Assembly: GCA_013388855.1 (NCBI GenBank)
Contig: JACAEM010000003.1
Coordinates: 1 to 64,000, forward strand
DNA from: Chloroflexota bacterium
GTDB lineage: Bacteria; Chloroflexota; Anaerolineae; Anaerolineales; Villigracilaceae
DNA length: 64,000 nucleotides
Direction: 5' to 3'
Shown: piece by piece, positions 26,188 through 34,903 of the stretch
Layout of the letters: each line of letters opens with the position of its first letter
Numbering within the stretch: position 1 is the stretch's first letter
Made by a program: the position numbers and the translations under genes
The notes under the pieces: generated by a model
Told to the model about the DNA's origin: nothing
The model's input: only the letters and a program-made list of their open reading frames with translations
Databases searched by the model: none

Positions 26188-26217
26188 AATCAAAATCCCC
26201 AGCCGATGATGCTGGGG
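26188..26217 (-). terminator. expression-platform terminator of the cobalamin riboswitch
   Basis: CCCCAGC / GCTGGGG hairpin (26197-26203 / 26211-26217) followed on the minus strand by ATTTTG. It lies between the aptamer and the binding-protein gene. Confidence 0.7.
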
Positions 26218-26224
26218 AGGTTGG

Positions 26225-26397
26225 AGAGGCAATCCGAGCAAGCCGTCCTCCACCTCCTTTCCGCGAGAGTGTGGTAGAACCGACCAGAGCGGGCGACCTG
26301 ACTTGTGCCAGTAATCAATTTTCAGCAATGCTGGCATTCACAGTTGCGCGACAGTGCCGGACTTTCACCGGCTTCGCCGCTGACTGGTCGTATGAAA
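26225..26397 (-). ncRNA. cobalamin riboswitch aptamer
   Basis: On the minus strand the conserved core reads GCCGGTGAAAGTCCGGCACT followed by GTCGCGCAACTGTGA, the hallmark of B12 riboswitches. About 45 nt later comes AAGTCAGGTCGCCCGC, the B12-box region. Adenosylcobalamin binding should favour the terminator downstream and turn off the importer. The 5' end abuts the stop of the GT87-like gene. Confidence 0.92.
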
Positions 26398-27546
26398 TTA
26401 TGCAGGCATTGTATGCTTTTTATACAGCCGAGTCAAGATGGTAAAAATCACGGCAAGCGCACAGACCAGCAAAACAACATTTCCCGCGCGTTCGAACAGG
26501 ATGAGTCCCGCCCACGGCAAGAGGAAGACAAGCGCGATTGCCAGCCAGTCCATTGTAGTGTTGGCGCTGCCCGCCAGATAGAACAACGGAACAAGCGCGA
26601 ACGAAAAATCATAGTTCAACAAATACGGATTGACCAACAACGGGACACATACGAAGAAAGCGACAAACGCTTCATCAGCCAGCCGATGTTTGCTCCCGAT
26701 AAATAGAGCGATCCATACGAGAAGCATAATCCCCGCCACTGGCGCGGACTGGTCGAATCCCAATCCGAAGAGGCGGCCGACCGTCAACGGCAGGCTGACA
26801 CAGATCTCACATTCGGAGACATTCTTGAAATTAAGCAGTGATTGAGGATAGGTGATGATCCATGCCCGATCTGCAATGAATCCAAGAAGAAAGAGAGAAA
26901 TGCCGGCGAGGACTGTCCACCAAAACGCACGGCGACCAAAATCGTCGCGGCGCATCAGCAAATGAACGAGCACCGCCAGCAGGAGGAAGATCCCGACATG
27001 CGGCTTGAACGTGATCAGCGCCATACCCAACGCAAGCCATCCCGCCCGCTGACGTTTCAAGGCATGGACGATCAACGCCATACCGAGGATGGATGGAAAG
27101 ACATACTGTCCCACGATCAACGCGCCAAAAACGGGAAGGAATAAGAACGCCGCGATGAATGAATACAATCGTTCGCGCGGTTTCCAACCATCGGTCAGCA
27201 GCCAAACAGACACCAGCAGCATGGCAATATTGAGCAGGAACCACATCCGCACAGCGACCTCGATGGGGAGCAACGCCAGGGGCAGGGTGAAGACCGCGTA
27301 CCAGGGTGGATAGGGGAACGGCAGGATGAAGACTTTATCTACCGAAACACCGAGATCATCGGCTACGCGTTGCGCCTGTGCTGCCTGATCGTAGAGCGGA
27401 ATGCCGTGCAAAATGCCGACATCCGCGCGGTGGAGAACCTGGAAATCGAGGTAGGGGTCAAGGGGGATGGGGAGGTAGGTCGCGAGGGCGAGAAGAATGA
27501 GGGTGAGGAGAAAAATGGAAAGTAGAGAGATGACTATACGTTTCAT
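26398..27546 (-). CDS. multi-pass membrane protein, GT87/DUF2029-like glycosyltransferase
   Basis: A 382-residue protein with about ten hydrophobic helices. The N-terminal loop DPYLDFQVLHRADVGILHGIPLYD matches the family pattern of polyprenol-dependent mannosyltransferases (GT87). Its ATG at 27546 sits 2 nt after the stop of the SDR gene, so the two are translationally coupled. The family transfers a sugar outside the membrane from a lipid donor; substrate unknown. The B12 riboswitch begins right after its stop. Confidence 0.8.
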   Translation of the reverse strand: MKRIVISLLSIFLLTLILLALATYLPIPLDPYLDFQVLHRADVGILHGIPLYDQAAQAQRVADDLGVSVDKVFILPFPYPPWYAVFTLPLALLPIEVAVRMWFLLNIAMLLVSVWLLTDGWKPRERLYSFIAAFLFLPVFGALIVGQYVFPSILGMALIVHALKRQRAGWLALGMALITFKPHVGIFLLLAVLVHLLMRRDDFGRRAFWWTVLAGISLFLLGFIADRAWIITYPQSLLNFKNVSECEICVSLPLTVGRLFGLGFDQSAPVAGIMLLVWIALFIGSKHRLADEAFVAFFVCVPLLVNPYLLNYDFSFALVPLFYLAGSANTTMDWLAIALVFLLPWAGLILFERAGNVVLLVCALAVIFTILTRLYKKHTMPA

Positions 27547-27548
27547 GA

Positions 27549-28823
27549 TTAAGTGCTTTGCCTGGTGACCTTCCGAAATAGTGAACGAAATCTCAACCGG
27601 TGAAATGGGTAGAGCAGAAACCAGTAGAGGAATCCAGAGAGTCCTCGTGGACAGAAGTAGAGGGTGCAGGACAAAATTCCATTTTGTTCTGTGTGCCATT
27701 CGAGCCACTCGTTGCCGAAAGGATGGACGTTCTCTATCACCCCGCCACCATCATTCCCAAAGGGGGGGGCGACAGGAAATGGGAAATGCGAGCGAGAGAT
27801 CAAGTGATGCAAAATAAAACACCCCTCATGCTTGAGAAACTTGAAGCCCGCCTGTCCATCATCCCAGACGCGTTCGATGTGGTCGGGATGGGTAAATTTG
27901 AGCGCTTTTTGGGTAGCGGAGTCGTAATCAATCAGTTTGACTTCGGGAAAGACTTTCAGCGCTTCGGGATGTTTGACAACACTATCCGCTGATAAGCCGC
28001 CGATCAGCGCATAGGCGATGGGATAGGGGACAGGAGTCATCAACCCTACGCCAAATGCCATAAACCAGAGCGGGATGGCGGGAAGCAACAACATGCGGCG
28101 TTTGAGTCCGCGGGCGCGGGCATAGCGGACCATCAGGTCACCGTAGGTGGTAATTTCGGGACCTCCGATCTCGAAGACACCGCCATGTCCGTTCAGGTTG
28201 GTGAGCGCCGCCAGGAGGTAGTCAATCACGTTTTGGATGGCAATGGGTTGTGTTTTGTTCCTCATCCACAGCGGACCGGGCACGATGGGGAATAACTCTG
28301 TCATGAAGCGGATCATTTCAAAGGAGATGCTGCCCGAACCGGTGATGACCCCTGCGCGAAATTCTGTGACCGGGACTTTTCCTTCTCGTAAAACCTTCCC
28401 CGTTTCGATGCGCGAGCGCATATGCGGGGCGATGTGCTGTTCCGGGTCCGCCAGTCCGCCGAGGTAGATGATGTGTTCCACGCCCGCTTTCTCCGCGGCG
28501 GAAGCAAAGGCACGTGCACTATCGAGTTCGAGGGAGGTGTAGCCACGTCCGTGGGACATGTTGTGGATGAGATAATAGGCGGTGTGAACTCCGTCCATGG
28601 CGGCATCCAGCGTTGACGGTTCGGTCACGTCCGCCTGGACAACTTCGACATGACGGGACCAGGCCCGCCCGTGGAGTCGACGCGGGTCGCGGGCGAGGGC
28701 GCGGACGCGGTAGCCCGAGTCCAACAGGCGCGGGATCAATCGGCTGGCAATGTATCCGGTGGCGCCGGTGACGAGGATGAGGGGAGAGTCCAAAGAGTCT
28801 ACTTTCCGCTTTCTACTTTCCAC
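27549..28823 (-). CDS. NAD(P)-binding SDR-like protein with a shortened DUF2867 tail
   Basis: A 424-residue protein. Residues 15-290 are an atypical short-chain dehydrogenase domain (LILVTGATGYIASRLIPRLL, YYLIHNMSHG). It is a close paralogue of its upstream neighbour (28842-30299). The C-terminal DUF2867 domain is damaged: only the first segment and the last ~35 residues (CPRGLSGFLYWFLLYPFHR) align, and the part between is unlike sequence containing an eight-C run. The GTG start lies inside a 7-bp repeat. It may bind a nucleotide cofactor but be altered in its second domain. Confidence 0.8.
   Translation of the reverse strand: MESRKRKVDSLDSPLILVTGATGYIASRLIPRLLDSGYRVRALARDPRRLHGRAWSRHVEVVQADVTEPSTLDAAMDGVHTAYYLIHNMSHGRGYTSLELDSARAFASAAEKAGVEHIIYLGGLADPEQHIAPHMRSRIETGKVLREGKVPVTEFRAGVITGSGSISFEMIRFMTELFPIVPGPLWMRNKTQPIAIQNVIDYLLAALTNLNGHGGVFEIGGPEITTYGDLMVRYARARGLKRRMLLLPAIPLWFMAFGVGLMTPVPYPIAYALIGGLSADSVVKHPEALKVFPEVKLIDYDSATQKALKFTHPDHIERVWDDGQAGFKFLKHEGCFILHHLISRSHFPFPVAPPFGNDGGGVIENVHPFGNEWLEWHTEQNGILSCTLYFCPRGLSGFLYWFLLYPFHRLRFRSLFRKVTRQST
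28801..28821. repeat. 7-bp repeat at the start of the shortened SDR gene
   Basis: ACTTTCC, GCTTTCT, ACTTTCC: three heptads that encode the first residues of the protein, followed by a small CTTTCCAC/GTGGAAAG palindrome. Confidence 0.75.
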
Positions 28824-28841
28824 AAGAAAGTGGAAAGCAGG

Positions 28842-30299
28842 CTAATGAGCCAATACTTTTGCACGCGAAGCAAGCCTGCGTGTTAGTCCATCGAAGATGA
28901 AGCGATGGGGAATCCACATTGCATACCAGTAAAGGAAACCGAAGAGACCGCGCGAGGCAAAGTAGGCGGTGACAGTGAAGAGTGTTTTGCCGTCGCGGGG
29001 TTCCGATTTGAATTCAAGCCAGGCTTTGCCGGGTAATTTCATTTCGGCGCGCAGTCGCAGCAGGCGATTCTTTTCGACCTCCTCAACGCGCCAAAAGTCG
29101 AGTGACTCGCCGGGGCGAATGTCATCGGGATGACGGCGACCGCGCCGCAAGCCCACGCCGCCGACGGCTTTGTCCATCCAGCCGCGCATCGCCCACAACC
29201 AGTCCATGTACAGCCAGCCGCGCGCGCCGCCGATGCCGGTGTAGGCGCGAAAGACCGTCTCTGGCGGCACATCCAGAAGAACCTGGCGAGTCTCCACGTA
29301 CATGCCATCGGCAACGGTGAATTTATACGGCTTGATATCGCCTGCGGAGGTAACCAGCGCGTCGCTCCAACTGGTCTCGACGTTGTCGCGCTGGATGCGT
29401 CCCAGCGCCAGATGGACGGCGGTGCGGAAATCGATGGGCTTGATTTGCGGGAAGAGTTTCTTCGCCGCATCATCCCGGACGATGAGGCTGGCTCGCAGAC
29501 CCTCGATCAACGGCAGTACGACACGCCAATGGATGGGTGTGACCATGTGCACCCAATAGGCGGAGAGGCGCGGCGCGTTGAACGGCAGGCGGATGAGGTA
29601 ACGTTTGAGGTTGCGTTCCTTTGCATATTCGAGCAGCATCTGGGCATAGGTCAGGCGGGTGGGCCCGCCGATCTCGATCAGGCGTCCGTTGCTTTCGGGG
29701 GTCTCCAGCGCGGCGATGAGATACGAAAGCACATCGCGGATGGCGATGGGTTGCGCTTCGGAGAAGAACCACGCCGGGCAGCTCAAGACCGGTTCACGCT
29801 CCGTGAGATAGCGGATCATCTCGAATAAGGCTGATCCTGAGCCAACGATCATACCCGCGCGAAACTCGGTGACGGGCACACCGCCGTAACGCAGGATATA
29901 CCCGGTCTCATGGCGGGAGCGGAGATAGGGGGAGAGGTCGGAGGTAGGATCGACCAGTTCGCCGAGATAGATGATACGTTCGATCCCTGCCTGTTCCGCG
30001 GCACGGGCAAAATTGCGCGCCACGGTCAGGTCGCGGTCGGCATTGTCCCTGCCGCCCTGCTTGCCGTGGATGAGGTAGTACGCCACGGAGACATCTTTCA
30101 TGGCTTCGGCGAGGGTGCCTTCGATGAGAGCGTCACCAGCGACCACTTCCACCTTGTTCAACCAGGGACGTCCCTGCAACCGTTCGGGGTCACGGGCAAG
30201 GACGCGGACGCGGTAACCGGCATCGAGCAGGCGCGGTACGAGTCGTCCGCCCACATAGCCGGTGGCGCCGGTGACGAGGATAAGTTTGGCTTGCGGCAT
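28842..30299 (-). CDS. NAD(P)-binding SDR-like protein with DUF2867 domain
   Basis: A 485-residue protein. The N-terminal half is an atypical SDR (KLILVTGATGYVGGRLVPRLL, YYLIHGKQGG, PVTEFRAGMIVGSGS). The C-terminal ~150 residues form a complete DUF2867 domain (VFRAYTGIGGARGWLY, GESLDFWRVEEVE, FTVTAYFASRGLFGFLYW). Proteins of this build are annotated only as epimerase-like. TACAAT lies 7 nt before the ATG, so it is probably leaderless. It heads a three-gene run with its paralogue and the GT87-like gene, diverging from comEC. Confidence 0.88.
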   Translation of the reverse strand: MPQAKLILVTGATGYVGGRLVPRLLDAGYRVRVLARDPERLQGRPWLNKVEVVAGDALIEGTLAEAMKDVSVAYYLIHGKQGGRDNADRDLTVARNFARAAEQAGIERIIYLGELVDPTSDLSPYLRSRHETGYILRYGGVPVTEFRAGMIVGSGSALFEMIRYLTEREPVLSCPAWFFSEAQPIAIRDVLSYLIAALETPESNGRLIEIGGPTRLTYAQMLLEYAKERNLKRYLIRLPFNAPRLSAYWVHMVTPIHWRVVLPLIEGLRASLIVRDDAAKKLFPQIKPIDFRTAVHLALGRIQRDNVETSWSDALVTSAGDIKPYKFTVADGMYVETRQVLLDVPPETVFRAYTGIGGARGWLYMDWLWAMRGWMDKAVGGVGLRRGRRHPDDIRPGESLDFWRVEEVEKNRLLRLRAEMKLPGKAWLEFKSEPRDGKTLFTVTAYFASRGLFGFLYWYAMWIPHRFIFDGLTRRLASRAKVLAH

Positions 30300-30306
30300 T
30301 GATAAA

Positions 30307-30312
30307 ATTGTA
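30307..30312 (-). promoter_or_regulatory. -10 box (TACAAT) of the SDR/DUF2867 gene, leaderless type
   Basis: TACAAT on the minus strand 7 nt before the ATG at 30299. On the other strand TTGTAT(30308-30313)-16 bp-TATGCT(30330-30335) could drive comEC, so divergent promoters overlap. Confidence 0.45.
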
Positions 30313-30350
30313 TCCTACACACCCAATTCTATGCTATGATGAAAGGCAAT

Positions 30351-32801
30351 ATGCAGGCGGCGAATCCCTCATTTCTCAATCGGATAAAAGAGCAATCGGT
30401 CACACAGCCTCCGCTGATGTGGTTTTCGTTTGTCTTCCTTGGGGGAATCGCTCTGGGCAGGTTGGCAAATCTCCCAGTATGGATATGGGTGGCGCTGGGT
30501 GGTCTTGCCATTGTTTTCGCCATCCTTTCCCGTCCACTTTCCGCACGCCTGCCGCGTTCTACTTTCTCCTTGCTACTCCACCCTTTCGCCTTCATCCTTC
30601 TTTTCGCCCTCTTCCTCGGAGCGGCGCGTTACCAACTCTCTGTTCCCAGGTTCGATGCGTTTCACATTGCTTTTTACAACGACCGCGACTACGACCTGCT
30701 TATTACCGGGGTTATCGTCGAGCCGCCCGATTACCGCGACACGTACACCAACCTGCGCGTGGACGTGGAAAAAGTGGACACCGGTGACGGTGACCTGTCT
30801 GTTCATGGCTTGATCCTCGTGCGAGTCTCCAACAACCAGACATTCGAGTATGGGGAAAAGATTCGTCTACGCGGCAAGTTGAAGACTCCGCCCGAGAACG
30901 AGGATTTCTCTTATCGTGATTATCTTGCGGCGCAGCACATCCACTCGTACATGTCCAGCGCGGAAGTGACCGTGCTCCCCGGTGGGGGCGGCAATCCGAT
31001 TGTTGCGGCGCTGTATAAGGTCAAGGAGAAATCGCTGGCGAACATCTATCGCATGTTTCCCGACCCGGAATCATCCCTGCTGGCGGGCATCCTGCTCGGC
31101 GTGGATACAGGTCTCACCAAAGAGTTGCAGCAAGCCTTCAAGAACACGGGCACGGCGCACATTATCGCCATTTCTGGATTCAATATTGCCATCGTTGCCG
31201 GTGTCTTCTTTGCCATCTTCAGCCGTCTCTTCGGCGAGCGGCGCGGCGCGCTCCTCGCCATCATCGGCATCATTCTTTACACCTTCATCGTCGGCGCGGA
31301 GGCGGCCGTGGTGCGCGCCGCCATTATGGGCAGTCTGGCCCTCTTTGCAAGACAAGTTGGCCGCAGACAGACTGCGCTCAATACCCTGCTCGCGGTTGCG
31401 ATGCTGATGTGTTTGTGGAATCCGCTCTACGTGCAGGACGTCGGCTTCCAACTTTCATTCTTCGCCACGCTCGGACTCATCCTCTATTCCACGCCGTTCT
31501 CCGAGGCTGCGAATCGCCTCATTACAAAATATATTCCAACCTCCGCGGGAGAAAAAGTTGCCCAATTGTTTTCAGAGTTCGTGCTTCTCACGCTGGCGGC
31601 GCAATTGACTACAATCCCCATCATGGCATATCACTTCCAGCGTATTTCTCTTGTTTCGTTTATCGCGAATCCGTTCATCCTGCCGGCGCAGCCGGCGGTG
31701 ATGATCATCGGCGGGCTGGCAGTGCTGTTGAGTCTTGTCTGGTTGCCGCTCGGTCAGGCGGTGGCGTGGATTGCGTACCCGTTCGTTGTCTACACCATCC
31801 GTATGGTGGAATGGTTCGACCGCGTGCCGCACGGAACTTTGTTTCTCGGCGACCTCTCCGTCTGGATTGTGATCGGGGCCTACGCGGCGCTCTTCGCCGT
31901 GACGTTTGGCTGGTCCGGTTTCAGGGAGTGGATCCGCTCCCTCGGGCAGCGGGCAGGCATGGTCGGAGTCGGAAGCGTGATCGTCATCCTGACCATCGGA
32001 CTGTTGCTGGTCTGGCGCGCGGCGGTGTCCATCCCAGATGGGCTTTTGCATGTCACGTTCCTGGATGTCGGCTCTGCGGATGGGGTGCTGATTAAAACGC
32101 CCTCCGGCAAGAACATTTTGATCAACGGCGGCGAAAGCGTCACAACCCTTTCCGATGAGTTGGGCAGGCGGCTTTCGGCGTTCAATCGCAAGTTGGATTG
32201 GCTGGTGATTGCCGGGACGGATGAGGAGCAGGTTGCCGCGCTGCCGCGCGTAATCGAGCGTTATCCGCCCGGCACAGTGTTGTGGAGCGGGAACAAACAG
32301 GCATCGTTTTCGTCCCAGGTGTTGAGCGAATATCTGACACTGCAGGGGATTCCAGTGATTGATGCGAAGGCTGGAGAGGTGTTGAATCTGGGCGAGGGCG
32401 CAACGCTGACCCTGTTGACGGTGGGTCCGCGCGGCTCGGTGCTTTTGCTCGAATACCAAAACTTCCGCGTGCTGCTGCCGGTCGGTATGAGTTTCGAAGC
32501 GCTCGATGAATTACAGGGCGGCGCAAGCGTCGGACCGGTGAGCGTGCTTTCGTTGGCGGATGCCGGGTATTCTGTGTCAAACCCGCCAGAGTGGATCGCG
32601 AACCTGAACCCGGAACTGGTCGTCTTGAGCGTGGCGGCAGGCGATGAGAACGGCATGCCTGACGCGGATGTGATGGAACTAGTCAAGGATTATGCCGTGT
32701 TGCGCACCGACCGGAATGGCTGGATCGAGGTCTCGACGAACGGTCAGCAAATGTGGGTGAATGTGGAACGTCAGACCGTCAATGCAACACCGGAGGAATG
32801 A
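30351..32801 (+). CDS. comEC: ComEC/Rec2-family DNA uptake channel with degenerate beta-lactamase domain
   Basis: An ~816-residue membrane protein that would carry single-stranded DNA across the membrane. An OB-like DUF4131 domain lies after the first helices. The competence domain follows (SLLAGILLGVDTGLT, GTAHIIAISGFNIAIVAGVF, GAEAAVVRAAIMGSLAL). The C-terminal metallo-beta-lactamase-like domain starts HVTFLDVGSADGVLI. The expected HxDxDH metal motif reads GTDEEQV, so the nuclease site looks lost. I prefer the ATG at 30351 (AAAGG just upstream); two ATGs at 30336/30339 are possible. Confidence 0.9.
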   Translation: MQAANPSFLNRIKEQSVTQPPLMWFSFVFLGGIALGRLANLPVWIWVALGGLAIVFAILSRPLSARLPRSTFSLLLHPFAFILLFALFLGAARYQLSVPRFDAFHIAFYNDRDYDLLITGVIVEPPDYRDTYTNLRVDVEKVDTGDGDLSVHGLILVRVSNNQTFEYGEKIRLRGKLKTPPENEDFSYRDYLAAQHIHSYMSSAEVTVLPGGGGNPIVAALYKVKEKSLANIYRMFPDPESSLLAGILLGVDTGLTKELQQAFKNTGTAHIIAISGFNIAIVAGVFFAIFSRLFGERRGALLAIIGIILYTFIVGAEAAVVRAAIMGSLALFARQVGRRQTALNTLLAVAMLMCLWNPLYVQDVGFQLSFFATLGLILYSTPFSEAANRLITKYIPTSAGEKVAQLFSEFVLLTLAAQLTTIPIMAYHFQRISLVSFIANPFILPAQPAVMIIGGLAVLLSLVWLPLGQAVAWIAYPFVVYTIRMVEWFDRVPHGTLFLGDLSVWIVIGAYAALFAVTFGWSGFREWIRSLGQRAGMVGVGSVIVILTIGLLLVWRAAVSIPDGLLHVTFLDVGSADGVLIKTPSGKNILINGGESVTTLSDELGRRLSAFNRKLDWLVIAGTDEEQVAALPRVIERYPPGTVLWSGNKQASFSSQVLSEYLTLQGIPVIDAKAGEVLNLGEGATLTLLTVGPRGSVLLLEYQNFRVLLPVGMSFEALDELQGGASVGPVSVLSLADAGYSVSNPPEWIANLNPELVVLSVAAGDENGMPDADVMELVKDYAVLRTDRNGWIEVSTNGQQMWVNVERQTVNATPEE

Positions 32802-32872
32802 GAATTCGCCCGGCGAGGCATTGCTTTTTGCTTCTGAACCTTTTATAGTTAAGGCAAGTCAAAGGAGCCTGT

Positions 32873-33277
32873 ATGAGCGTTCTTGAGATCACAAGTTCAC
32901 AGATCCAGGGGGATGTCTCCGCGACCATCCTGCACCTGAACGGTTCGCTCGACCGGAACACAGACGATCAATTCATCGACCGCGCCCGGCAGGCCCATGA
33001 GGATGGCGCCAGATATCTTTTGCTTGACCTTTCGAACGTGGACATCCTCACCAGCTCGGGGCTGCATGCCATCCACACCATTTTCCGAACGTTCACCCCG
33101 CAAAGCGACCTGGATATGATGCACCAGCACCGGGATAAACCGTATAAGTCCTCCTACTTCAAAATCGTCTGCCCGAACCCGCAGACATATTACATCCTGA
33201 ATATTACGGGGTTTGTGCAAAACATTTTTGTCTACAATAACATGGAGGAGGCGATCAAGTCATTTGACCGTCAATGA
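32873..33277 (+). CDS. STAS-domain protein (anti-sigma factor antagonist-like)
   Basis: A 134-residue STAS protein. The core LLLDLSNVDILTSSGLHAIHTI carries the serine normally phosphorylated by an anti-sigma kinase. A longer than usual loop (about 85-105) separates the core and last helix. AAAGGAGCC precedes the ATG. No kinase or sigma factor is adjacent. Its last 18 bp overlap the 3' end of the convergent glycosyltransferase gene. Confidence 0.88.
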   Translation: MSVLEITSSQIQGDVSATILHLNGSLDRNTDDQFIDRARQAHEDGARYLLLDLSNVDILTSSGLHAIHTIFRTFTPQSDLDMMHQHRDKPYKSSYFKIVCPNPQTYYILNITGFVQNIFVYNNMEEAIKSFDRQ

Positions 33278-34348
33278 GTTCACGGCGGTTACGAACGTCT
33301 CGACCATCTTTTCGATATTGATCTCCTCCTTCACGATCCGGTACGACTCCTCCCCCATCCTTCGCAGGCGCGCTGCATCCGACAGCGCGTCTTTCATTGT
33401 CGAAACCAGCGCATCGAAATCATCCGGCGGAATTAGCCAACCGTTCCCCTCGCGCACGAGGTCATCCTGCGTGCCGTCCCCCTGCGCCACAATGACGGGC
33501 AGTCCGTAACTCATCGCTTCGTGGACGGCAAGCCCTCCAGTTCCCGGCAGGACAAAGAGGTCTGCTTCCGTGAAATAGGGCGTCAGCTCCGCCCCATGTT
33601 TGGCTCCGAGGAATTCCGCGCTCGGATAAAGCTCACCGGCAAGCGCCTCAAGCGCCTCGCGCTCTGGTCCGTCCCCGATGATGACCAGGCGCGGCTGGGA
33701 TTCCATTTCGGCGCAAGCTCCCAGCAACAAATCCACGTTTTTGCGCGCTTGCAGACGTCCCACGAACAGAACGCAGGGACGCCCCGTGTATGCCCCCGGG
33801 CGGACTGGCATGGACCATGTCGGCGCTGGAGAAACAGAGTTGTGCGCCACAAAAAGATAGTCCAGCGGGAAACCGAGGGCGGCATATTCGTCCGCACCGC
33901 GCTGGCTGTAGGCAATCAGCGCGTCGAACTGACGCAGGAAATTGATCCGCCCCCGTTCACGGAACCGGCTTACAGACGGCGCGCCCAGCCCCCAGCCGAT
34001 GACCGGTCGGTCACGTTTGTGCATCCAGTCCATCGCGGAGGGCGAGGAGATGTAACGCGGGTTGGCTTCCATGATGAGGGCATCGGGATTTGTTTCTTCG
34101 AGCCAGTCGATGAGTCCCTGTTGGTAACACAAATAGAAACTGCCGCCGAGCAAATGTATATTTTTCCCTACCCGGTAACTTGCAACCTGTAACTTGTCTG
34201 TCGTTATGATGCCTTCAGTGGGGCGCGGCAGTCCCGTGAACAGACTCATCCCTCCGTCACAGGCGGAAGCGAGCAGGTCAAAGAACGGGGCGCGATACCT
34301 GGGCAGGACGCGCTGTTGTACCGCGAGTCTTCCGGGGAAACGATTCAT
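33260..34348 (-). CDS. GT4-family glycosyltransferase
   Basis: A 362-residue GT-B glycosyltransferase. The C-terminal donor-binding half has VLFVGRLQARKNVDLLLGA, LVIIGDGPER, and the EX7E-like FVLPGTGGLAVHEAMSYGLPVIV. Residues about 51-60 (DKLQVASYRV) are encoded by a 7-bp repeat. The ATG overlaps the stop of the DUF4440-like gene (ATGA). Acceptor unknown; cell-surface polysaccharide is a fair guess. Confidence 0.88.
   Translation of the reverse strand: MNRFPGRLAVQQRVLPRYRAPFFDLLASACDGGMSLFTGLPRPTEGIITTDKLQVASYRVGKNIHLLGGSFYLCYQQGLIDWLEETNPDALIMEANPRYISSPSAMDWMHKRDRPVIGWGLGAPSVSRFRERGRINFLRQFDALIAYSQRGADEYAALGFPLDYLFVAHNSVSPAPTWSMPVRPGAYTGRPCVLFVGRLQARKNVDLLLGACAEMESQPRLVIIGDGPEREALEALAGELYPSAEFLGAKHGAELTPYFTEADLFVLPGTGGLAVHEAMSYGLPVIVAQGDGTQDDLVREGNGWLIPPDDFDALVSTMKDALSDAARLRRMGEESYRIVKEEINIEKMVETFVTAVNSLTVK
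34175..34195. repeat. 7-bp tandem repeat inside a glycosyltransferase gene
   Basis: GTAACTT, GCAACCT, GTAACTT: three heptads, in frame, coding for about residues 52-58 of the GT4 protein. Same type as the intergenic heptads elsewhere. Confidence 0.75.
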
Positions 34349-34776
34349 GATGGGATATGCGGAGCCTGATAGGCAGGCGACTTATGCACGTGGACAACCT
34401 TCCACGCACCATTACATTTGACGATAACGCGGCTCTCATTGTGCGAAGCAACCTTCACGCCTTCGGACGATGCCGTGCTGATGAGCAGGGTGTAACTGGC
34501 AATGATTGTATCTCCGTAATTCTGGATGTGCATATTCGAGAGATCGAATCGCGTCGGCGATTTGGCTTTTCCCTCCGAACCGAAGACTGTTCCGCGCTCG
34601 GCATTAGAGGTCATCATGAACTCATGGAAGGGGAGTCCGTCGATGCGATGCGGGGTGATCCACCATTCATAGAGGGTTAAATCCCCGGCGGTGGTCTCCC
34701 TGTAGGTTTGGATATCGTTATCCTGAATGGATTGCAAGTGTACTTTCAAGAATGCGATGATCTCATCGTTTGTCAT
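34345..34776 (-). CDS. NTF2-like protein (CaMKII-association/DUF4440-like)
   Basis: A 143-residue single-domain protein with the SnoaL/NTF2 pattern: an N-terminal helix pair (EIIAFLKVHLQSIQDNDIQTYRE), then strands ending VIVKCNGAWKVVHVHKS. This closely resembles the CaMKII association domain family. AAGGAAACCCC precedes the ATG. Coupled by a 4-nt overlap to the glycosyltransferase. Function unknown. Confidence 0.8.
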   Translation of the reverse strand: MTNDEIIAFLKVHLQSIQDNDIQTYRETTAGDLTLYEWWITPHRIDGLPFHEFMMTSNAERGTVFGSEGKAKSPTRFDLSNMHIQNYGDTIIASYTLLISTASSEGVKVASHNESRVIVKCNGAWKVVHVHKSPAYQAPHIPS

Positions 34777-34826
34777 GGGGTTTCCTTTGTTCTTTATATC
34801 ACCTTGAGGGAACGCAAGCGACCGAC

Positions 34827-34857
34827 ACCCTCACCTGGCACAAGTACAGGTGAGGGT
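34827..34857. repeat. palindrome ACCCTCACCT / AGGTGAGGGT
   Basis: A perfect 10-bp inverted repeat with an 11-nt loop in the 127-bp gap between the second GT4 gene and the NTF2-like gene. The arms match the outer arms of the CCCTCACCCC family, but the inner CCCCTCTCCC core is missing. Confidence 0.75.
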
Positions 34858-34903
34858 CATCATCACGCAGTAGAGATACCTCGCTACACTCAACATGACA
34901 TGA

